DNA of 64,000 nucleotides from the NCBI GenBank assembly GCA_013816805.1, contig JACDDS010000005.1, forward strand, positions 124,001 to 188,000, written 5' to 3'. Positions 38,712-47,669 of this stretch are shown here, one piece after another (within the stretch, counting starts at the first letter, position 1; each line of letters starts with the position of its first letter). The notes under the pieces were generated by a model. That model was not told where the DNA came from, made no database searches, and was given only the letters and a program-made list of their open reading frames with translations. The stretch comes from Chitinophagales bacterium. Lineage in GTDB: Bacteria > Bacteroidota > Bacteroidia > Chitinophagales > UBA10324. A program made the translations under genes and the position numbers.

Positions 38712-40604
38712 TTAATGGGTAATGATTTTGATGATTTTAATTTCCGACCCGGCTCTTATTTCTGCAAAAACTACATTAGAGACAATATTATTCAATTGTA
38801 TTTCCTGCACTATTGAATTGGTTTCAAAATAATTTTTTTGAAAAACTGTTCTTCCTAAGATGTCGGACAATCTTATCTGAATATTATTCGATTTGAATGG
38901 TATCTGCAGATTAATTAAAAAATTTCCATTATTTGGATTAGGTGAAACAGATACTATAAAATCCGTTGAAACTTCGGCTTCTGCCTCCCTGCAGTTGATT
39001 ACATTCACGGTAGTATCATCATTTGCAAAACATCCACCGCTTTCTGCAAGTACCGTATAGGTTCCTTCAGCATCGGTAGTGATATTAGGAATGATGGGAC
39101 TTTGCGTGGATGAAGAAAAATTATTTGGACCCGACCACTTGTAGGAAGCATTAACAAATGGAACTGGCACTGCATTTAACTGGAGTGCGCTTCCCTGACA
39201 TACCGAACCTGGAGCAGTGGCAGTAACTTTAAAAGGAGGGTTACAATACCCGATTTTTGCAACATAAGGATCATAGAACCCATCGGCACGTAAAGTCATT
39301 GATCCGAAGGTGGTGCTTTGTGTAAATCTGCCGCAAATAAACACATCTCCGTTCGGAACTACATCTACTCCTCTTCCTCTGTCATGGCTGGTGCCTCCTG
39401 CAGGAAAAGTAGTTATATACTTACCCGTCGTATCATATTTACAAACAAAGACATCTCTTTTTCCGGCACTTGTAAATTTATCGGTTTCAAAAGTTGCCGT
39501 TCCCTCAAATCCGCCAATCCAGTAAATATTTCCAAAAAGATCAGCAACAGCTCCGCGGTCGACATCCTCACCCTTTGATCCTACAACGCGTACCCATCGT
39601 TCGCCGCCATTCTTACTTATCTTTGCTAAAAACGGATCGAGACTTCCAAATACTGAAACGGTTACGCCTCTAAAGGTAAAGGGCGCCGTAACATATCCAA
39701 CCAGATAAGGATCGCCATTATAATCAACTGCAACACCCTCGGCGTCATCAAAGGCGGGACTCGCAAATTGATATGCCCAAATGGTATTCCCTCTTGTATC
39801 AAACTTTACAAGATAATCATCGGCTTTACCATCTGTACAGGTTAAAGTGAAAGAACCGAAATGTATGGTGTTCTGAAAATATCCACCGGCATAGACACAG
39901 TTTCCAATTGAATCATATTTTATGCCTTGCATAGTTTGTATGCCTTTACCGCCAAAAGCTTCTACCCAGAGCAATGAGCCTTGAGGCGAGTACTTTGCAA
40001 AGAATATATCAGTATCACCTTGTGACACGAGTACAGTATTACCAAAGTAAGCAGTGCCGAAGAAGACTCCGGATATGTACACATTTCCTTTTTTATCAGT
40101 AGTAACAGCACGGGCCTCATCAAAGCCTGTACCTCCGCCCGAAGCTCCCCAAAGGATTTTTCCCTTGTTATCTGCCTTTATTACAAACGCATCTTCTGCA
40201 CCACGAGAGATAAGGTTGCTAACCCCGGCTTTCACGGTATCGGAAAAATAACCTACCATGAAAAGATTACCACTTTTATCAATTGTTATATCGTTTCCCA
40301 CATCGTCACCTGTACCTCCAAACTGGTTCATCCATTTTACATTTTTGTCGTTATCAAATTTTCCATAATAAACATCTTGTAATCCCCTTGATACCATTAG
40401 AAAACTGTCCCATTTAAATGTTTCAACGAATGACCCAACTACAAAGGCATTTGTCTTTTTATCGCAAGCTATTCCATTGGCTGCGTCGAATGAGATGCTG
40501 CCTCCTGATGTAATCCAGGAATAGGTTTGTATCTGCGCAAAAGTTTGGTTCATATATCCAATACAAATTATAAGAATGGAGGTGTAGAATTTTATCAGAT
40601 TCAT
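38712..40604 (-). CDS. SBBP-repeat beta-propeller protein with T9SS sorting domain
   Basis: I choose 40604 as the start because the signal peptide begins there (MNLIKFYTSILIICIGYMNQTFAQ); 44 in-frame codons upstream look non-coding. The protein has repeated SBBP-type blades (GTGDDVGNDITIDKSGNLFM, AFDDAEGVAVDYNGDPYLVGY), an Ig/PKD-like segment (SVCQGSALQLNA) and a T9SS type A sorting domain (VSPNPNNGNFLI to IIKIITH). It would be exported to the surface. Its role is unknown. Confidence 0.8.
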   Translation of the reverse strand: MNLIKFYTSILIICIGYMNQTFAQIQTYSWITSGGSISFDAANGIACDKKTNAFVVGSFVETFKWDSFLMVSRGLQDVYYGKFDNDKNVKWMNQFGGTGDDVGNDITIDKSGNLFMVGYFSDTVKAGVSNLISRGAEDAFVIKADNKGKILWGASGGGTGFDEARAVTTDKKGNVYISGVFFGTAYFGNTVLVSQGDTDIFFAKYSPQGSLLWVEAFGGKGIQTMQGIKYDSIGNCVYAGGYFQNTIHFGSFTLTCTDGKADDYLVKFDTRGNTIWAYQFASPAFDDAEGVAVDYNGDPYLVGYVTAPFTFRGVTVSVFGSLDPFLAKISKNGGERWVRVVGSKGEDVDRGAVADLFGNIYWIGGFEGTATFETDKFTSAGKRDVFVCKYDTTGKYITTFPAGGTSHDRGRGVDVVPNGDVFICGRFTQSTTFGSMTLRADGFYDPYVAKIGYCNPPFKVTATAPGSVCQGSALQLNAVPVPFVNASYKWSGPNNFSSSTQSPIIPNITTDAEGTYTVLAESGGCFANDDTTVNVINCREAEAEVSTDFIVSVSPNPNNGNFLINLQIPFKSNNIQIRLSDILGRTVFQKNYFETNSIVQEIQLNNIVSNVVFAEIRAGSEIKIIKIITH

Positions 40605-40723
40605 ATTGTATTTTTTTGTTGAAAAAAATCTTTCGGGATGATTATCTATAAAAATAGTTAATATTTTTTTCAACACAATTAAATTGAGAATGCGTTTGTC
40701 GTTTTGCGATTCGATAATTCTTA

Positions 40724-42157
40724 CTAGAAATACCATTCACAAACAATTATTCCGCATATCACACAGACTGCATCCACCATTAACATAGTACCTATTGTAT
40801 AGCGGGTATTCTTAACATTGACAGACCCGAAGTAAAGTGCTACTACATAAAAAGTGGTTTCAGCGGCTCCTTGAAACAGGCAGCTTAACCTGCCTGTTAA
40901 TGTGTCGGGCCCATATGTTTTCATAGCATCGAGCATAAACCCCCGTGATCCGCCCGCACTAAACGGTCTCATAAGAGCAACTGGTATCGCATCTATAATT
41001 TGCTGATCAATGTACAGCAGTTTTAATAAGAAAGATACACCCTGCATTACAATATCCATCAGCCCTGAGTTTCGAAAAATGCTTAATGCTACCAGCATCG
41101 CTACCATATATGGAAGAACCCGGATGCCGGTTGTAAACCCATCTTTGGCACCGTAAATAAAAGAGTCAAAAATGTTTGTGTCTTTCTCTCTGAAAATTTT
41201 CTCATGCTTAAATGAATAGACAACAATAGCCAGTATAATAAAAAGCAAAACACCATTGCTTAAGTTTCCTGTAAAATGAAACTTACTGATACCATTTAAT
41301 TGGCTGATAAAAAAAAGCAAGCCACCGATTACTACGCTGATAATTAATACCGCCCCTATTATTACTGGATTAATCAGGTTGATGCGCTGGCGCAGGCCTA
41401 CAAAAAATAATGCTGCTATTGTTCCGGCAAAAGAAGTAATGATAGTAGGCAGCATAATGTCAGCAGGGTTTGCAGCATTCATTGCAGCGCGATATCCGAT
41501 AATTGAAGAAGGAATTAATGTGAGGCCGGCAGCATGCAAGCACAGGAACATGATCTGGCTATTACTTGCCCGGTCCGGGATTTTATTAGTTTCCTGCATA
41601 CTTTCCATTGCTTTTAACCCGAACGGTGTAGCTGCATTATCCAGGCCCAAAAAGTTTGCAGCGAAGTTCATGGTCATGTATCCATAGGCAGGATCGTTTT
41701 CCGGAAGATCCGGAAAAATTCTTCCAAAGAGAGGTGATAAGATACGAGCCATTTTTTCAGTTGCTTTTGAATCGCTCAATAAATTCATAAGCCCGCAAAA
41801 AAAAGTAAGGTAACCTATAAGCGGCAGCCAGATATCCAGTATGGTATTTTTGCAGGTTGTAAAAATGCCGTCTGATTTTTGGGTGCCTTCACTAACCTCA
41901 ATTACTCCTGCATTCGAAAGACGGTATAAAAAATTACCTTTTAAAAATCCTGATTCATTTTTAGCTTTAATACTATCGAAGAATAGAGATTCGGTTAGTT
42001 TAAATTCCTGGGAATCCCGTTCAGCCACTATAACAGGTTCACCCTGCTTTCCATTAACAATGCCGGAAAGAGAATATATCTGACCGGTGAGTAAAAGAAA
42101 AAAGGCCCAGGCAATACTGCAAACAATAATAAATGTCCAAAACCTGCTTAATGCCAT
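40724..42157 (-). CDS. Nucleoside-recognition (SpmA/SpmB fusion) membrane protein
   Basis: A 477-residue protein with about ten membrane helices and two Gate/nucleoside-recognition domains. The first has LGLDNAATPFGLKAMESMQE; the second has IPVALMRPFSAGGSRGFMLDAM and CLFQGAAETTFYVVALYFGS. These features match SpmA and SpmB fused in one chain, as is usual in Bacteroidota. It is probably a transporter; the substrate is unknown. Residues about 30-95 form a soluble insertion near the N-terminus. Confidence 0.85.
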   Translation of the reverse strand: MALSRFWTFIIVCSIAWAFFLLLTGQIYSLSGIVNGKQGEPVIVAERDSQEFKLTESLFFDSIKAKNESGFLKGNFLYRLSNAGVIEVSEGTQKSDGIFTTCKNTILDIWLPLIGYLTFFCGLMNLLSDSKATEKMARILSPLFGRIFPDLPENDPAYGYMTMNFAANFLGLDNAATPFGLKAMESMQETNKIPDRASNSQIMFLCLHAAGLTLIPSSIIGYRAAMNAANPADIMLPTIITSFAGTIAALFFVGLRQRINLINPVIIGAVLIISVVIGGLLFFISQLNGISKFHFTGNLSNGVLLFIILAIVVYSFKHEKIFREKDTNIFDSFIYGAKDGFTTGIRVLPYMVAMLVALSIFRNSGLMDIVMQGVSFLLKLLYIDQQIIDAIPVALMRPFSAGGSRGFMLDAMKTYGPDTLTGRLSCLFQGAAETTFYVVALYFGSVNVKNTRYTIGTMLMVDAVCVICGIIVCEWYF

Positions 42158-42400
42158 AAGTGCAATATCGGAGATTTTTTAAGTGAGAGTAAAATTTATA
42201 ATAAATCATTCTATTTATGAACCCATATCTCTGGTTTTTAAAGTGGCCTTTTTAGGTACTCCTTAGGGTGAAAACAATTATCCGTGTATTGCTACCTTTA
42301 TCTTAATATAAAATATAGAATTATTGAAAGGGATTAAGTGTGTATAGATATTATTTCTATGCCGAAATTATAGTCTTGCACAACGTGATTTTCATTTAAT

Positions 42401-44209
42401 ATGAAATTGATTTTAAAATCGAAGCATGTTTTAATGTTTTGCATTGCGGCCTACGCAGTTTCAAACTTTTACCAACAAGCCATTTGCGGCAGGGTCATGC
42501 AAACCATCACCTGGGATAAATTCGGGTATTATCTATACCTGCCTGCATTTTTTTATGATGACCCCGCCAGGATTAATCATTTAGACTACTTAGAGAAAAC
42601 TTATAATACCGGCGGAAACTACCAGGCCATGAAAGCTCCGAATGGCAATTACATTATGAAGTACTCCTGCGGCCAGGCAATCATGTATCTGCCAGCTTTT
42701 ACTTGTGCACATATAGCAGCCATATTTTTAAGTTATCCTGTTGATGGGCTTTCCCCTCCGTACCAGATAGCTATAGATATTGAAAGTGTACTGGCAGGAA
42801 TTTTAGGATTGGTATTACTAAGAAAAATTCTCAGAAGGTTTTATCCGGATACCATTGTTGCTATAACCCTTATTGTTGTAGCACTTGCTTCCAACTATTA
42901 CCAGTACGTTTGTTTTGACAGTGCATTTCAGCATATTTACCTCTTTGCACTTTATGCCATAATTATTTTGTTAACTATTGAATGGCACAAGCAACCTTCT
43001 TATTCAAAATCTATTTTTCTGGGTTTGTGCTGCGGCTTAGCGGTACTTACACGTCCTACAGAAATAGTGTGCGTACTCATTCCCGTGTTATATACAATAC
43101 ATTCCAGCAAATCCACATCCCATCGTTTTTCTGTCTTAATGGCAAACTGGAAAATGGTTTTTTTATTTTTTGTTACTGCATTTCTTGTTGGAAGTGTGCA
43201 ACTGATATACTGGAAAAAGTACGCTGGTTCATGGCTGTATTTTAGCTATGGAGAAGGCCAGACTTTTTCGTGGCTGCATCCGCATGTGCTAAGTGTTCTT
43301 TTCAGCTATAAGGTAGGTTGGTTTATTTATACGCCGGTGATGATATTTGCTGTAATCGGTTTTATTACTCTTTACAAAAATCACCTGAATTTATTTTGGT
43401 GGGTATTGATTTTTATGGTTGCCTATTTTTATCCAGTAGCTGCCTGGGACAACTGGACGTATGGCGGCAGCTTTTCCATGCGTGCCATGATTGAATCTTA
43501 CCCAATGCTCTCTTTCTCTATTGCATCTTTAATTGAATTTGTGTTTGAAATAAATATCCTCCTGTTCTTCACTTCCTTTTTTCTAGCAGGATGTATCTGG
43601 TTAAACGGCATGTTCTCTTACCAGTTCTACCTCTCCGACAAGGGTTTTTTTGGCGGAGAAACAACTTCGTTCAGATATTATTGGCGAATATTCGGCAAGA
43701 CTACTATGAACAGAAATGATAAAAAACTTATGGATACAGATGAAGAGATGCCGGAAAAATACGAAAGTGAGCTAAAGGAAATTTATTTTAATGATTTAGA
43801 AAACGAGAATCTGCGAACAGATACTGTAAAAGCCTTTTCCGGAAAACATTCTATAATGCTTACTGAAACTAATCAATCTTCTCCGGATATAATGGTTCCA
43901 ATTTCTTCAGCGCAACATGCCTGGTACCGGGTAAAGGCTAAAGTCTATGCCGAAGAAATGGAGTGGAATACCTGGATGCAAGCTCAAATGATTGTAAGTT
44001 TAAAAAATAATGATAAAGAGGTAAAATCAAAAATGATTCGTGTATACCGTATTATAGATCCAGGAAAGTGGGAAGATGTTTTTATTGATATTGATGGCTC
44101 TATTCCTAAACCTTATAATTTCTTGCAAGTTACATTCTGGAATGCAAACAGCGGGAAAACTATTTACATTGATGATTTGAGCGTTTCAGAATATAATAAT
44201 GAAAAATAG
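42401..44209 (+). CDS. Membrane glycosyltransferase-like protein
   Basis: A 602-residue protein with about ten membrane segments (residues 8-430) and a soluble C-terminal domain (about 430-600) resembling a carbohydrate-binding jelly roll (SGKHSIMLTETNQ...YIDDLSVSE). The membrane part (LTRPTEIVCVLIP, YKVGWFIYTPVM) is like the GT39/GT83-type proteins that use lipid-linked sugars. No sure catalytic motif was seen. No neighbouring gene reveals the substrate. Confidence 0.6.
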   Translation: MKLILKSKHVLMFCIAAYAVSNFYQQAICGRVMQTITWDKFGYYLYLPAFFYDDPARINHLDYLEKTYNTGGNYQAMKAPNGNYIMKYSCGQAIMYLPAFTCAHIAAIFLSYPVDGLSPPYQIAIDIESVLAGILGLVLLRKILRRFYPDTIVAITLIVVALASNYYQYVCFDSAFQHIYLFALYAIIILLTIEWHKQPSYSKSIFLGLCCGLAVLTRPTEIVCVLIPVLYTIHSSKSTSHRFSVLMANWKMVFLFFVTAFLVGSVQLIYWKKYAGSWLYFSYGEGQTFSWLHPHVLSVLFSYKVGWFIYTPVMIFAVIGFITLYKNHLNLFWWVLIFMVAYFYPVAAWDNWTYGGSFSMRAMIESYPMLSFSIASLIEFVFEINILLFFTSFFLAGCIWLNGMFSYQFYLSDKGFFGGETTSFRYYWRIFGKTTMNRNDKKLMDTDEEMPEKYESELKEIYFNDLENENLRTDTVKAFSGKHSIMLTETNQSSPDIMVPISSAQHAWYRVKAKVYAEEMEWNTWMQAQMIVSLKNNDKEVKSKMIRVYRIIDPGKWEDVFIDIDGSIPKPYNFLQVTFWNANSGKTIYIDDLSVSEYNNEK

Positions 44210-44238
44210 ATTATTTCAAAACAATTCCGGTTATCCAG

Positions 44239-44271
44239 AAAAAAACCCGCCGTCCTAAAGTTCTGGCGGGT
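44239..44271 (-). terminator. Rho-independent terminator of tmRNA
   Basis: ACCCGCC (44245-44251) and GGCGGGT (44265-44271) form the stem; on the minus strand a run of T follows. It starts six bases after the mature 3' end of ssrA. Confidence 0.9.
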
Positions 44272-44276
44272 GAAAG

Positions 44277-44644
44277 TGGAGCTGGAGGGATTTGAACCCT
44301 CGTCCAGACAAGGCCATCATAAGTTTTCTACATGCTTATTCTTTCGTTTATTTTCGAAGAGCGACAGGCGAAAGAAAGCCAATCATCTCTCTTATTTTCT
44401 ATTTATATCTCGCAGTGAACAAGAAACCAGGTCACCACCAGCCCGACTTTATGATGTTCCGTTGCAGCTTGTCAGGCGCAATCCGCAGGGAACAAACAGC
44501 TGAATCCTACATTGAGGATTAGGCAGCCATTGCGTAATTAGAGTTGCCAACTATGGCGTCGGGAGTTAAAGATTAGTGAGCTTGGCTCCCAATGCTCAGC
44601 ATGCTTGCTTACAAAGAACGATGCTGTCAATTCCGGTCAGCCCC
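44277..44644 (-). ncRNA. ssrA: Transfer-messenger RNA (tmRNA)
   Basis: The minus strand starts GGGGCTGACCGGAATTGACA and ends GGTTCAAATCCCTCCAGCTCCA, so the acceptor stem and T arm pair as in one-piece tmRNA; CCA is not encoded. The tag reading frame follows ATAGTT with resume codon GGC (44548-44546) and encodes GNSNYAMAA, stop TAA at 44519-44521. Bacteroidota tags usually end ALAA, so AMAA is a small variation. tmRNA with SmpB rescues stalled ribosomes and tags proteins for degradation. A near-consensus promoter and a clear terminator flank it. Confidence 0.97.
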
Positions 44645-44648
44645 GGTA

Positions 44649-44656
44649 AAAAGTTA
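44649..44656 (-). promoter_or_regulatory. Near-consensus -7 promoter element for tmRNA
   Basis: TAACTTTT on the minus strand differs from TAnnTTTG at the last base and lies four bases before the tmRNA 5' end. Confidence 0.5.
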
Positions 44657-44761
44657 GCTGCAATATTAAGCCTATTTAACGGAATAAGTTAACAGAAAAT
44701 TTGCTACAGATTAAATAGAATACGAAGAATAATTTAAAGATAATACCATGAGATGGCTTCC

Positions 44762-44789
44762 TTTGATGTGAATTAACATTCTACATTTG
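44762..44789 (+). promoter_or_regulatory. Promoter with TTTG and TACATTTG elements
   Basis: TTTG at 44762-44765, a 16-base spacer and TACATTTG at 44782-44789. Transcription would start only about five bases before the ATG at 44800, so the mRNA would be nearly leaderless. Confidence 0.65.
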
Positions 44790-44799
44790 CGTATATTCT

Positions 44800-46002
44800 A
44801 TGAGCGAGTTTAAAATTGCCCTTATTCGCGAAGGTAAAACCCCCCCGGACAATCGCGTTGCCTTCAGCCCTGTGCAGTGCCAATGGTTAATGAATAAATA
44901 CCCGGGTTTGGAAATTATGGTTCAGCCTTCTTCCTACAGATGTTTTAAAGACGAAGAATATGAGCAGGAAGGAATAAGAATAACAGAAGATATCTCTGAC
45001 GCCGGTCTATTGATGGGTATTAAAGAAGTTCCTGCCGAATTCTTAATTCCCAATAAAAAATATTGCTTCTTTTCACACACTATTAAAAAACAGCCTCACA
45101 ATCGCGAATTGCTCAAAGAGGTAATTAGAAAAAAAATACAGCTTATCGATTATGAATGTCTTACCTGGGAAAACAATGAGCGCATATTAGGCTTCGGTCA
45201 TTTTGCCGGAGTGGTGGGAACTCATAACGCTTTTCTCACCTATGGAAAACGTTATAATCGCTTTAATTTAAAACCTGCCCACCTATGCGAAAGCTATAAT
45301 GAATTGCTGGAACAGTATAAAAATGTAATGCTTCCTTCTATGAAGATTGCGGTTGCCGGTACAGGCCGTGTTGCAAAGGGAGTTTATGAGCTGCTGGAAA
45401 AATTAAACCTCAGGATGACTAGTGTCCAAAACTATCTAACTCAGGAATTTAATGAGCCCGTATACGTAGTTTTAAACTCTTCACAACTCTATGAAAGTAA
45501 AAATGGAAAACCCTTTAATAAAAATGAATTCCATCACCAACCTGAAAACTATGTATCCGCTTTTTTTCCTTTTTCAAAAGTGACCAACCTGTTTATAAAT
45601 GCCATTTACTGGAACCCGAATGCTCCTGTCTTTTTTTCTAAAGCAGAAATGCGTCATCCTGATTTCAGAGTAAAAATAATAGCTGATATTACTTGTGATA
45701 TCAATGGATCTGTTCCTGCTACCATTCGTGACTGCACGATTGAAAACCCGGTCTTTGGATATAATCCTTATTCCGAAAGAGAAGATGTTCCGCACCAGCC
45801 ACAGGTAATTGATATAATGGCTGTAAGCAATTTGCCTAATGAATTACCGCGTGAATCCTCCGTTGAATTTGGTGATAAGCTTATTGAATATCTATTCGAT
45901 GATCTGTTATTAAAAGAAAGTGAGATTATAGATCGGGCCACCATAGCGCGGAATGGTGCTTTAGCTGATAAATTCAGCTATCTGAGTGATTATATCAGTT
46001 AA
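44800..46002 (+). CDS. Saccharopine dehydrogenase (LYS1)-like NAD(P) oxidoreductase
   Basis: A 400-residue protein with the alanine dehydrogenase/PNT N-terminal fold (KIALIREGKTPPDNRVAFSP, residues about 5-24) and a Rossmann domain (MKIAVAGTGRVAKG, near 185-198). The layout matches LYS1-type saccharopine dehydrogenases that cleave saccharopine to lysine and 2-oxoglutarate. Bacteria rarely make lysine by this route and dapB is present here, so it may instead degrade lysine or act on another amino acid. Function is therefore uncertain. Confidence 0.75.
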   Translation: MSEFKIALIREGKTPPDNRVAFSPVQCQWLMNKYPGLEIMVQPSSYRCFKDEEYEQEGIRITEDISDAGLLMGIKEVPAEFLIPNKKYCFFSHTIKKQPHNRELLKEVIRKKIQLIDYECLTWENNERILGFGHFAGVVGTHNAFLTYGKRYNRFNLKPAHLCESYNELLEQYKNVMLPSMKIAVAGTGRVAKGVYELLEKLNLRMTSVQNYLTQEFNEPVYVVLNSSQLYESKNGKPFNKNEFHHQPENYVSAFFPFSKVTNLFINAIYWNPNAPVFFSKAEMRHPDFRVKIIADITCDINGSVPATIRDCTIENPVFGYNPYSEREDVPHQPQVIDIMAVSNLPNELPRESSVEFGDKLIEYLFDDLLLKESEIIDRATIARNGALADKFSYLSDYIS

Positions 46003-46153
46003 GAATTCTCTTTCGAATCAGGAGCTGTTTTGTCTTTACTTTCCACTCATAATATGCCAAAAATAAAAATATGCTTTAGTGGAATGTTCTGTTTATCAAT
46101 TGTTTTTTAGGGATGGAACGGAGTTTGTATTAATGGAAGCAAATAATTTTATT

Positions 46154-47479
46154 ATGAAATCAGTGAGAATTTTTTTAATGATAATAGGTTTATCCGCAGG
46201 AGCAACCTTTATCAGTGAAAAGTCTTCAGCACAAGTAGCTGTTAGCTTCCAGGTTTTCTATGATCAGTTAAGTCCCTATGGCCAGTGGATCCAGAACCCT
46301 AACTACGGATATGTGTGGGTGCCGGGTGTTGGTTCCGGATTTACTCCATACTCTACCGATGGACATTGGGTGTTTACTAATTATGGATGGACATGGGTAT
46401 CTGATTATCCGTGGGGCTGGGCGCCTTTTCACTACGGCAGATGGTATGCTGATCCTGTTTATGGATGGTTATGGGTACCTGCAAATGACTGGGGACCGGC
46501 TTGGGTGGTATGGAGAAGATCCCCTGGATATTTCGGATGGTCTCCTTTGGAGCCGGGAATAAATATAAATGTTGCCTTTGGTGGAGGTTACAGGATACCG
46601 CGTGAAAGATGGGTCTTTGTTCCTGACAGGTATATTAACAGCCCTGAGATCGGCAGGTATTATGCACCCCGCGATAAAAATGAAACTTTCATTCAAAATT
46701 CAACCGTTATAAATAAAACGTATGTGGACAATAGCACGCACGTTACGTATGTATCCGGGCCAGATAGAAATGACGTTCAAAGGGCAACCGGCAGAACTAT
46801 ACAGCCTGTTGCTGTTAAGGAGACGGATAAGCCCGGCCAACAATTAAGTAATGATCAGCTCAGAATTTATCGTCCACAAATTCAGAAATCAACTGGCAAT
46901 CAAACTCCTGCTCCAAAAAAACTGGTTAACATCCAGGATGTAAAACCTGTTTCTGAAAGAGGTCAGAAGCAAGAAGGCAATAATGTAAATGACAACAGGC
47001 AATTGGAAAATGGTAAGAGTATTGATTATGGAAAAAACATAGATAATTCCACGCCGGTTAACAATGGAACAAATGATGACAGGGGAAAGAGTATAGATAA
47101 TAGCAAGGAGATAAATAAGGAAAAGAATATTAATGAAGAACGAAATAATAACCCCCGCAATCCTCCTGATGCGGAAAAAAAGCAACTACCAGCTCCGCGC
47201 GAAAATTCAGCTCCTGCTACGTCGCCGTCAAATGGTAATAATGATCCCCGGACTCCAGTAAATAACAATCCCCGTCCGGTTATGCCATCTACCCAGGATC
47301 AAACTCCGGTCGCCTTGCCTCCATACAATAGTAACGAGGTGCGCCCTGATGGTGTAAATCAAAACGAAAATAATACAGTTATTGCCCCGGCAGATAATAC
47401 CAGCAAGGCGCCTGTATTGCCACCTAAGCCTCTGACCCGAAAAGAAAAGAGAAGGGAAAAGCCAAAAAATAATCCTTAA
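46154..47479 (+). CDS. DUF6600 secreted protein with low-complexity tail
   Basis: I place the start at 46154, where the signal peptide begins (MKSVRIFLMIIGLSAG to SSAQ). The mature protein has a tryptophan- and glycine-rich DUF6600 module (YGQWIQNPNYGYVWVP, PWGWAPFHYGRW, YGWLWVPANDWGPAWV; about 35-130). After about residue 200 it is a long disordered tail rich in N, P, K and D with imprecise repeats of NNG/DNSKEI and a basic end (RKEKRREKPKNNP). Probably periplasmic or surface; function unknown. Confidence 0.8.
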   Translation: MKSVRIFLMIIGLSAGATFISEKSSAQVAVSFQVFYDQLSPYGQWIQNPNYGYVWVPGVGSGFTPYSTDGHWVFTNYGWTWVSDYPWGWAPFHYGRWYADPVYGWLWVPANDWGPAWVVWRRSPGYFGWSPLEPGININVAFGGGYRIPRERWVFVPDRYINSPEIGRYYAPRDKNETFIQNSTVINKTYVDNSTHVTYVSGPDRNDVQRATGRTIQPVAVKETDKPGQQLSNDQLRIYRPQIQKSTGNQTPAPKKLVNIQDVKPVSERGQKQEGNNVNDNRQLENGKSIDYGKNIDNSTPVNNGTNDDRGKSIDNSKEINKEKNINEERNNNPRNPPDAEKKQLPAPRENSAPATSPSNGNNDPRTPVNNNPRPVMPSTQDQTPVALPPYNSNEVRPDGVNQNENNTVIAPADNTSKAPVLPPKPLTRKEKRREKPKNNP

Positions 47480-47497
47480 AATTTAATTTTCAACCTT

Positions 47498-47540
47498 AAA
47501 AAATCTCTTCATCTGAGCAGATGAGGAGATTTTTTTTTTA
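47498..47540 (+). terminator. Rho-independent terminator of the DUF6600 gene
   Basis: AAATCTC...TCATCTG pairs with CAGATGA...GAGATTT around a short loop, followed by a T run. It starts 19 bases after the stop. Confidence 0.9.
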
Positions 47541-47669
47541 GACTTCAATTATTTTTTCAAGATTTATAAGGTTGCGCCTTTATTGAAAACTTTTACCGGC
47601 ATAGTCAACAGTAATAGATTCTCTATGTTTATTTACGTTCGAATAAAAAGTTAAAACTGTAGTTTATTT

